Shown here in pieces: positions 54,278 to 64,000 of a DNA stretch of 64,000 bases (position 1 is its first letter; every line of letters starts with the position of its first letter). The position numbers and the translations under genes are program-made. The notes under the pieces are model-generated. The model ran no database searches and had not been told where the DNA came from. It saw only the letters and a list, made by a program, of their open reading frames with translations. The DNA comes from Brevipalpus yothersi (lineage: Eukaryota > Arthropoda > Arachnida > Trombidiformes > Tenuipalpidae), in the NCBI GenBank assembly GCA_003956705.1, contig QZCP01000838.1, positions 117,930-181,929 of the forward strand, read 5' to 3'.

Positions 54278-57200
54278 ATGGTACGCTTAAATATTATTTT
54301 AAATGTTAATATTATTAAAGTAATATATTGTTTTATTTTTGTGATATACGTGGTCACCGGTCAACAGAATGGCAATGGTGGTGTAAATAGTGATGGTAGT
54401 GATAGTAGTGATAGTAAAGTGATTAATAATAATGAATCAAAATGTGTTATGTGGAAGACATGTGGTAAAGTGTCATCAGTGGTTGGTGATGTTCCCGTAC
54501 CTTGTTATGAATATCATGATCCACAACCATTGAGCCCCGAATCATCGGCAACACTTCGATCATTGTGTCCATCCCTGTTCACCGGTAATGATGATGATAA
54601 TAATCCGGTATGCTGTTCATCTGATCAGGTGGAAGCGCTGGAATCATCATATGCCACCGCATATGGTCTACTTGGACGATGTTCATCGTGTTTCTACAAT
54701 TGGAAGCAAATATTTTGTCAAATGACATGTTCACCACGCCAATCGGAATTTGTTAAAGTTAAAAGTTACGATAAATATGGTACCAATTTATCATCAGTTA
54801 ACGAGATTGATTATTTTTTAACCGATACATTTAGTCGTGGAGCCATCAAATCGTGTGCCGATGTCCAAGGGCCTGCTGGTCCGGCGATCAATCTTATGTG
54901 TACAGTTGATGGTAGTACTGGTGAATGTGATAGAGAAAAATGGTTCCGATCTATGGGCCGGTCAACACGACGATCGGGTGGCCAATCGCCGATACAAGTT
55001 GATTTTGTGTACACACCATCGGGATTATTGAATATCAATGGTACCAAAGTTAATCCTATGGATGAACGTATTGTACCGTGCCAGGAGAGTGTTAGCGAAG
55101 GAATGGAACCATGTTCATGCAGTGATTGCCGGGAAACATGTAATCAAGATAGATTACCAGCAAGAGCTAAATATTTACCACCACCGCCGCAAGATTTTAC
55201 CATTTTCTCATTTCGTGGTGGTCTAGTAATAGCATATACTTTCTTCATACTTTCCGTCCTAATCATAATTGGCTTCTTCACCAATGAAATGTTACACAAG
55301 AATCGTTCATTCAGCCGTAAGTATATATTTGTGTGTAATACGTTGTTTGAACTGTAATTTACTTTCAAAGGAAAGAATGACAATAATCCTTAATGTTTAA
55401 TCGAATTAGAATTCTTCTAATTTGAATCTTGATTGAAAATACTCATGATTTATTTAACTTCTTAATTCTTACCTCTCTCTTTTCATTCAACCAGTCAGCC
55501 TTCTTCTACTCTTTATTTTGATGTCTCTTTTCAATCTTTTTAATTGTTTGACCCAATCTGATACTGACTCTTTTTTACTTTTCTTTCTTTTTGGTTCATT
55601 ACAACTACTTATCATAATTTTGTTGGCACCTTTATCCAATCAATTGAGCATGTATTCGTTGATTCCATTCTAATCACTCATATTTGACTTATATGATAGC
55701 TGATTTCACCCCTTAATCGAAGTAATCCACTTTTCGAATATATGATGATCACTTTCAAACTTTTAATTCAATTTCTCTCCTACAATTCCTCTCCACAGCA
55801 GGTCCCTCTTCATGTCCAGATTTTGTATTGATGGATAAGGTTCTAGGTGATAAATCTAGAGCCATGTTACCAATGACAGATACAGAACAAGGTTCATGTG
55901 ATGAAAATGAGCCTCTTAATAACGAATCATGTTGTCAAAGTATGTTTCAATTCAATGGCTATCGTCATCAAGTGATCATTCAAGTTCATTTGATACATTC
56001 ATGATGGCCATTGATTTTCATCAACGTATATTTCATTCGCTAGCTTGTGGGCTTCATTGGTGGTTTATTGTGTCCCCTAAGCATATGCACTCTTTCTAGC
56101 CTTTTTTTCCTCCCTCCTCACCACTTAGTTATTAGATACATGTACACATGTATATTCACCCTTTCTCATATTATTGCTAGCTTGCTTGCTTGCTTGTTTG
56201 CTTCTCTATTTTGCTTCCATCCTACTAATCTCGATTTAATTTTCTCTGTCTCATCATGAAAAAAGAAACTCTCTCTCTTTCTCTTTGACCAAGTCCGTTG
56301 TTTTCCAAAACGCTGCTGATTCACAGTGATTTGATGGTCTTCACAACTTATATTGATTCCTTAGTCTGATGAGCATTTCCGTTCATGTTGTTTTCTCTCT
56401 TGGAAGATGAAGGAGAGAAAAATTTTCTCTCTCTTTAAAACAACAAGTCTAACGAAATAGCTTCTCAACGAATGTTGTAGACATTCCAAAATAACTTATG
56501 TTTTCATGCTGCATCTTTTTTCTCTTTCTCTTGAGTAGAGAATGCAAGTAAACATCATCTCATGCTTCGAATCATCATAAGTCCACTTGATGTTTTTCAA
56601 ATTTTTCATCAACATCAACATCATTTCGAAACATTTCAATTTCCATTTAGATGCATAAATTTTGATTTGACCTCTACTGCTTTTCTCATACTCTTGACAA
56701 TCAAGTATCGAAATTACAATTCATTTACCCGTCCAACTTGCAATGTTATGATACTATCATCATTCTATTTGATCTTGGCTTCATTCCTTCTTTCTACCTC
56801 TCCCTATCCCATGTGTATCCTCTGAATTCATTTTGATATGGTGAACCTAAATTCAATCGATTTTCATTTGTCATTCATATCACTAGTATCGTGAAGTTGA
56901 TCGAATTCTCATGATTGCTTGTCTTGGGCTAAACGAGTCTCTCTTTTTCTCTCTCTTTTTTCAAAGCTATTCCATCTCAAGTCTCGCTCTTTTGTTGTGC
57001 CCATATATTCTTTGAGTTGCTAGGAAATTATTTGCCATAAGAGAAGCCTTCCAAGATTTTATCGATCTACTCACATCTACACTCATTCTCTCTCTATTCT
57101 CATAAACTTGTCCAAATAGTTGGAATGTTCATCCATAAATTATCATGTCACTACTTCACAGCATACACACTTCAAACACACACAACATGAATTATCCCTA

Positions 57201-57321
57201 CTATCAAATTATCCACCCCTTTCTTCCGTTCATCTTTCTCAAATTCTTCATCTCATCATTCCACTACCTTTGGGTGTGGACAGTCTATGGGAGTTGCTAG
57301 ATAGAAAGAAAGAAAGAACGA

Positions 57322-57393
<72 letters not shown>

Positions 57394-58840
57394 AACGATT
57401 ATGGTGTCGGCATTAGTTCGATTCTAATCTATTCCTCTTCTCTACATCATTTCATAGCATATAAAGTCTCTAAATATTAGATTGTACTGGTATTATGGGC
57501 TTTGACTTTTTTCACCAACCAAATCATTTTTATTCCACGCATACACATGTCCATGTGTGTATACATTGAGAAGAGAGAGAAACCCTTCTAGAGAATATCG
57601 AATTTAACAATTCGTTTTTTCCTTCTATCAGCTCATTTTATAGAAGCCACTAGCTGATGAGGTCTATTATCCACTTTTTTATCCTTTTGGAGTAGAAAAA
57701 AACGGTCCATTATATTGTTCCTTGAAATTTCATGATAGATTAAATCCCATAGAAGTTTTCACTCCATCATGATGCATGCTTGGAAGGTTGCATGTTATTC
57801 TCTTCCTCTCTTTCTTCTCTTCACAAGATTTGAGTGTTAGAAAAGAAATTATCTTCTTGTTGTCTTATCATCACCACCTCACGAAATTAGAACAAAAATA
57901 CTCTCGTTCCTTACACATCTTACAGCTTAGTTAACAGCCTACTTTCTATCATTGGCCTTTCCCCTTCTTTTCAACGAGAATGACAAGGCAACTACCATGG
58001 GAAAAGCTTGACATTGACTTACTTGTGTATGTGTTAAACTGAGTTGCTACTTTTAGTAGGACTGATTGAATTGTTGCTCTTCCGCTGCCTGTCATATTAA
58101 TTCATCAAGAGGGTGATTCAATATAGGTATTATTATTACCCCCTTCATCGAATGTTGTGACACTTTAGTGGACAGTCTGTCTTTCTATTTTGAGAGTTTC
58201 AATAATATTAATAATACCTTTTGGATCAGATTTTCTCTCTTGCCTGCCTGACATAAATTAAATATCTAATTCATGAGTACACAATGATTATGATTAAATT
58301 TGCTCACTCATTCATCTCCTCACGTCTTGTCATCATCATGATTCTGATTTCATTTGTACTAGAAAGTTATAGTTTTGATTCAATACCAATCAGTAGCTAA
58401 CCGGTTGATAGATTTTGTGGCTTTGACTCTGACTGCTAGTTAAACAGTTTGTCTGCAGTTTATTCATCTCCTACGCACTTTTGCCGATGGTTCCTTTTTT
58501 CTTCTTTTCTCCATCTCCTTGGTAGCATTATGATGGTGGGCTGAGGAAATACGTAAAAAAGCGAGTCATCGCTTCTTGCTTGTACCAATATATATTCAAT
58601 GAGCCTTTACCATTCGTTTACGTCTACGTCTGTACCTTTTCCTTCTGAATCCTTCCGTTTGCCTTCCATCAAACATCAGTAGTACTACTAACATCAGTTG
58701 AAAGCAAATTGGAGCGTATAGTATTGTGTAAATATGCTGATCATCTCTCTCTCCCTCTGACTATTGATTCGGAATTCAAATCATGATTCGTTTCTTCTTC
58801 TTCTTCTTCTTTTTCTTATTCATTTTGATCTGGTATCGAT

Positions 58841-58898
<58 letters not shown>

Positions 58899-61800
58899 GA
58901 TAACCATAATGTTTAGCTGTATGAAACTCTTTATATTGAACATTAATTAGTTAACTTGCTTTTTAAATGCTATACATGTATTGTTTACACACTTGCACAC
59001 AAACACACGATCACACGAGTCAGTGTACTGAGAAAGATTGATACTGTTGACCGAATCTATTGAAGGTTGCAGATTATGTTTCTGAATTTTTTTTCTTGCG
59101 TTCTATCACTTCACTCTTTCGTCAACTTTTAGTATCATGCTTGATTGATTTTTTTCGACAAGTTTTATATTGATTCCATTTTTTTCTCAACCAAAATCTA
59201 TTGTTTCCCAAGAAAATCAAGCCCAATCTATTTTCGATGATCAGATGTTTCTTAACCTTTTTTGGAGAAAAAGTTTCTCTCTCTCTCCCTTCAAAGATTG
59301 ATTCCAACCTCTCAGGCTATACTGACCTGATCGGTACCGGTAGAAACTTTATCAACGCTTCATTGAGCCACTTCCAACTCAACACAATGATAATCACTAA
59401 TGCTCTACCTCATCTAACCAATCTTGTTTCACTCGATACTTTCATCAGATTTTCAATGTTTACAGAGCATACGACCGTGTGATTCTACTTGGCCACACTT
59501 GCCAATCTATTTGACCATATAGCTCAAATATCATTATCATTATCATTTGGTTGCATTATAATCATTGATATTATTGAAATTTTCTTCTCTCACGTTGAAA
59601 CATTGAACATGATCAAATATCAGAGAAACAGCACTATTTGCTCTTATTTTGCTTTACTACGTATTTTCAATTATTGTTGGCATCATTTATGCACACACAC
59701 TCACTCTTCCTGTTCTATTCTACGATCTCACACTCAATCCGATTAAGTCTATTTACTCAACATGTTACCATTCTGAAAATCTACTCTATTTACTCTATCA
59801 GCGACTCAATACATATTATCTGTCGATATACCCATATGAGTGGAAGCATGAATTGTTTTATAATGTGCTAGCATAATTTACTTACTGATAATTTCTAATA
59901 GCGTATAGGGAAAAGCCCTGTGAAGCGTTCTTTTTTCAGTAGGATTTGGTATATTTTGTATCGTGATAGAATATTTCTTCTTTTCAAGAATGCGAGAGCA
60001 TTCTTGAACTTGGAAATGATAAATTTAGAAAGAAAGCACTTCTGCTCAATTCGTTCATGTTGAATTATGCACTACTCTCTTCCTCATTAAAACTCTCGTT
60101 TCATTCATCCAGGGAATTTCCGAGACGAAAATGAAGCTGACATCCGATTGATAGTCAAATTCATGATTATATCACATGTTTCCATAACAATCCTCACCTC
60201 TCTTATGCCTCCAATTGCGCTTGATGCACTACTGCAAGAACTTGTGATTTATCCATTCTATGTCTCTGAAAACACTCATTTCCCTTCCTGTATAAGATTC
60301 TCATCCCTTGGTGTTTGTCTTACTGCTTAATTGCCTCTGCATGCGGGTTCATTGGGGCTATTCATCAAGCTTTTTATCCCATTGCACATAAATCGCTTAC
60401 ATAACTTTCTCTTCGTTCTCAACAGATGATTTTTCTGACTCTCCACCACCAGAAACACTTTCATCCCAACATTCATCGGAGAAAATAAGCGAAAAAATTG
60501 ATCCTAAAGATTTAAGCCTTGGTCTACGGTTTGAGCTGATGTTTGAACGCCTATTCAATCGATGGGGACTTTTTGTTGCTAATTATCCGATCTCTGTGAT
60601 GATAGTATCATTGATATTCAGTTTAATTCTTGCTCTTGGTTTAACGAGAATTCAAGTGACAACTGATCCAGTTGATCTATGGGTAGCATCTGGAAGCAAA
60701 GCCCGACAAGATATGGAATATTTTGGTGAAAAATTTTGGAAATTTTATCGTCTCGAACAGATAATAGCTGCTCCACTTGATGAATCTAATTTCAGTTCTC
60801 TTGTCAAAGGACTTGATAGAGGCCCTCAAAATGAAACATTTGGACCAGCCTTTCGAGAAGAATTTATGCGTGAATTTTTCCATCTGCAACAAAAAATTGA
60901 AAATTTGACTATTGAATATAAGGGCAAAAAGTTCGGCTTACCAGATATTTGCTACAAACCTTTAGGTAATAACTGTGCCACTCAAAGTGTACTCACATAT
61001 TTCCAAAACGAAATTGATCAATTGGATAGTCCCCATTATTTACGTAAAATTGTTCAGTGTCCAAGGTAAATAACTACTGGAAAATGCCCTTGAATTCTAT
61101 TTTTAACACTTTTCAATTTTTACTCTTCAATGCTATTTAGCAATCCTCTGGCAACCGATGATCTGGGAATAGGTGACTTTCTGTGCATGACGAAAGGTGG
61201 AATTCCATTGATTTCACCTGAGGTAGCCATGGGTGGCTTCCCTGGTAAAAATTATCAACTCTCCAAAGCATTGATCGCAACATTTCCAGTAAACAATTTC
61301 AAAGACCCTGAAAAATCTGCAGTTACACTTCTTTGGGAAAAAGCTTTCCTCGAAACTGTTCGTAATTTTTCAAGCCCACTCATGAAAATCGCTTTCAGAG
61401 CAGAGCGATCTATTGAAGATGAGCTTGATCGTCAAAGTCAATCGGATATTTTCACAATCGCCGTGTCTTACCTCATCATGTTTATATATATTCTACTTGC
61501 CTTGGGTGAAAGTACTAGCTTCTCCTCTTTACTCACCGATGGTCGTTTCACTCTCGGCTTCATTGGAGTACTCATAGTTCTACTCTCAGTTGTTTCTTCG
61601 CTTGGCTTCTTTTTCTACTTGGGTATACCCGCTACATTGATCATCGTCGAAGTGATACCTTTTCTTGTACTTGCTGTCGGCGTTGATAATATATTCATTT
61701 TAGTGCAAACTTTCCAACGAGATGAAAAACGTCCAGATGAAACTCAGATTGAGCAAATCGGTCGAGTTGTTGGTGAAATAGCGCCAAGTATGCTACTCTC

Positions 61801-63661
61801 CAGCTTATCTATGTCAAGTTGCTTTTTTATCGGGGCCTTAACGCCAATGCCTGCAGTACGAATGTTTGCATTGTATGCTGCGGTTGCTTTGGTCATCAAT
61901 TTCATTCTTCAAATGACTTGCTTCTTATCCATATTTGTTTTGGATACCAAAAGAAGTTCCGATAATAGATTGGATGTTTTTTGTTGCATAAAATCAAAGA
62001 AGACCGAAAAGTCTACTCAATTTAATGGCGGATTACTTTACGCATTTTTCCGTGATATATACTCTGATTTCCTGTTGAATGATATAACTCGTTTCATTGT
62101 TCTCATTTTATTCTCTGGTTGGCTTTGTACATCGATTGCATCATTAGACCAAATTCATATTGGCTTAGAGCAAGAACTTTCCATGCCAGATGACTCATAC
62201 ATGATGGATTTCTTCAGTTTTTATAAAAAGTACTTCGAAGTTGGACCTCCAGTTTATTTTATGATCACTGATGGCTATAATTATTCAAGTTATGAAGGTT
62301 ATAAGCGGCTCTGTGATTCTCCCTCCTGTGATAAAGATGCATTTTTAAAGATTCTCAACTACTTCGCAAGCCCAAATCAAACATATCGAAGTTATTTAAC
62401 TTCAAAACCTGAATTTTGGTTACCTAATTATATAAATTATCTTCGTTCAGAATCATGTTGTTGGAAATATCCAAATGAAACGCAATGTTTCACCAATGAT
62501 CCAAGAACTTGTGAAATTTGCTTCGCTGAAAAAACTCAGCTTCCATCTCCCACAGAATTTAACAAGTATTTACCTTTCTTCCTCCATCAAGATCCGGACA
62601 TTACGTGTCCTTCTGGAGGTAAAGCTCAATTCGCACCGTCCGTAAAGTATCAACGAATTGATGAGGATAGAATGGACATTGGCCCCTCCTACGCAATGGT
62701 CTATCGTAAGCCTTTGAAAACTTCGAAAGATTTCTATGAATCTCTACGAGTTTCTCGTCAGATAGCTGATAAACTTACGCGTAGATTACAGAGAAGAGGC
62801 TTCACAAATGCCACTGTACGAACTTATAGTTTTGCCGATGTTTTCTATGAACAATACTTGACTATGTGGGGTGATACTGTCAGAAGTTTGTGCCTATCCA
62901 TTGGTGCTGTATTTCTTGTTACTTATTTATTTTTTGGGCTTGATTTCTACTCCGCGGTCATTGTTTCCAGTACTATTACCATGATCATCATTAATCTCAT
63001 GGGAATGATGAAACTATGGGATATATCTCTCAACGCCATTTCTTTGGTAAATCTCGTTGTGGTGAGTTAATGTCACGATATATAAACTTTTCACTGGTCT
63101 TGAAGTGAGACTTTTACTGATTGAATTCTATTAATTTCTCAGGGTGTTGGAATATCAGTAGAATTCTGCTCACATCTCGTTCGAACTTTCACCATCTCTT
63201 CTGAAGAAACTCGTGTCGATCGAGCTAAGGACGCCTTGTCTACAATGGGCAGTTCGGTTAGTTACTTCTCTCTCGAATTTTACTGAATCATAGACCACTT
63301 ATTGTATCAATATTTAATTATCTTTTACCACTCTTAGATTTTATCCGGAATCACGTTAACGGACTGTGGTATTTTGGTACTTGCATTCGCAAAATCCAAG
63401 ATTTTTCAAGTATTTTATTTCAGAATGTATTTCGGTATCATCTTACTAGGAACCATCCATAGTTTAATATTTTTACCTGTTTTGTTAAGTATAATTGGCC
63501 CACCTATGAATCATCAGCGATTAAGCCTTCAAAAACAACCAGGTTGTGGTTCTAAATCATCAGTTCAAGAGCAGAATGTTGCTCCTTTTTTCAAGTACCG
63601 TAAAAATGATTCATCTTTCAATGCCAAGAATAGTGAAACGAAGGCTCAAGATAGGAGTTAA
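54278..63661 (+). CDS. NPC1: NPC1-type intracellular cholesterol transporter, 1392 aa
   Basis: Six exons join in phase: 54278-55316, 55799-55939, 60426-61065, 61141-63061, 63143-63256 and 63338-63661. NPC1 takes cholesterol from NPC2 in the lysosome lumen and passes it to the membrane. The ATG has a good context (ACCATGG) and is followed by a hydrophobic signal peptide (about 1-29). The Cys-rich N-terminal sterol-binding domain ends before the Pro-rich linker YLPPPPQDF (near 55180) and the first membrane span. The sterol-sensing domain (about residues 710-880) has FTIAVSYLIMFIYILLALGE and AVGVDNIFILVQTFQR. The C-terminal transporter half keeps GVGISVEFCSHLVRTF, DALSTMGSS, FQVFYFRMYF and LIFLPVLLS. 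The tail ends AQDRS, not with an LLNF-type lysosomal signal. Length is somewhat above human NPC1 because of Asn/Ser-rich insertions. The second intron is 4.5 kb and the others are much shorter. Confidence 0.95.
57328..57392. repeat. (GA)n microsatellite in NPC1 intron 2
   Basis: About 32 GA units preceded by GAAA repeats. Confidence 0.95.
58845..58894. repeat. (CT)n microsatellite in NPC1 intron 2
   Basis: About 25 CT units, preceded by a TTC-rich run (58793-58812). Confidence 0.95.
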
Positions 63662-63941
63662 ATATCCGAAAAAACTCTTGATGTGTACTTAATACCTCCT
63701 CAAAACTTAATTGTTGATAATTAGAATGTTTTTGGTATCGAATTCAAGTGCTTCATAACTGTTTGAGCAAAATTTTTCATTTGTGGACACAACTTTCCTC
63801 ACTTCATCAACATGTGTTCTTTTGAATAAGCCATTTTCCAATATTTGTGTTCATTTCATTTCATGCATTTCCTTATGCCTCATTGTGCCAGCATCATAAA
63901 ATTATTAAATCTAATTTGATGGTGATAAAAAGTTCTGGGAC

Positions 63942-63942
<1 letters not shown>
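63662..63942. other. NPC1 3' flank
   Basis: AT-rich, with no gene. No canonical AATAAA is seen soon after the stop; ATTAAA-like sequence occurs near 63903. Confidence 0.5.

Positions 63943-64000
<58 letters not shown>
63943..64000. repeat. (CT)n microsatellite at window edge
   Basis: At least 28 CT units, running off the end of the window. Confidence 0.95.

Larger units (their letters stand above)
55940..60425 (+). other. Large intron 2 of NPC1
   Basis: GT at 55940-55941 and AG at 60424-60425 join phase-1 exons in frame. The intron holds (GA)n and (CT)n tracts and short frames without motifs. I see no nested gene. Confidence 0.8.

Noticed and set aside
59201..59482. 93-codon frame in NPC1 intron 2 as an extra exon
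   Set aside because: Flanking exons already join in phase, the frame has no NPC1 similarity, and no matching splice sites were found.
60117..60168. Possible NPC1 exon after CCAG at about 60112
   Set aside because: The frame that would follow reaches a stop within about 17 codons, and the next exon at 60426 joins exon 2 directly.

Overview
The window is a piece of AT-rich animal nuclear genome. It has short spliced introns with GT-AG borders, many long (GA)n/(CT)n microsatellites, one assembly gap (281 N at 35520-35800) and typical metazoan genes: a KHDRBS/Sam68-like KH protein, an SLC44 choline-transporter-like protein, DEG/ENaC-like channels and NPC1. Gene style and the DEG/ENaC expansion suggest an arthropod, perhaps a mite. 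That is inference, because no rRNA, tRNA or mitochondrial marker is present.

Layout. 1-6979: no recognisable gene. 6980-8695 (+): four-exon KH/STAR RNA-binding protein. 8.7-18.0 kb: mostly unassigned, with diverged copies of local repeats from about 13.77 kb. 18011-32641: a complete Polinton/Maverick (adintovirus-like) element of 14,631 bp, with about 325-bp terminal inverted repeats starting 5'-AG and an exact 6-bp target duplication GTCTCA. 32.6-35.1 kb: more local repeats, one carrying a 138-bp mariner-type MITE. 36.2-37.2 kb (-): open segments of unknown nature. 38010-42249 (-): a 15-exon SLC44 gene. 43998-49329 (+): three tandem single-exon DEG/ENaC-like genes. 49.3-54.3 kb: intergenic with microsatellites. 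54278-63661 (+): a six-exon NPC1 gene.

The Polinton carries the expected set: protein-primed type DNA polymerase B, retroviral-type integrase with chromodomain, FtsK/HerA-type packaging ATPase, adenain-like protease, double-jelly-roll major capsid protein and minor (penton) capsid protein. It also has several small proteins. Most genes point left (minus strand). The polymerase frame is interrupted by one in-frame TAG; the other reading frames look intact, so the insertion appears fairly young.

The most unusual content is transcriptional. The element encodes a protein with the two-repeat architecture of TATA-binding protein, including Phe residues at three of the four DNA-intercalating positions. 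It also encodes a 59-aa GATA-like zinc-finger protein. Nine of its genes have a recognisable TATA element 43-150 bp upstream of the start codon, and several stop codons abut or overlap AATAAA signals. A shared motif (core ACATCAAAGG) is iterated about five times in each terminal repeat with a 44-bp period, and a related motif recurs in an internal 115-bp tandem array, which suggests a cis-acting system. A divergently transcribed 336-aa protein (ATG start, 335 aa) has no family that I recognise.
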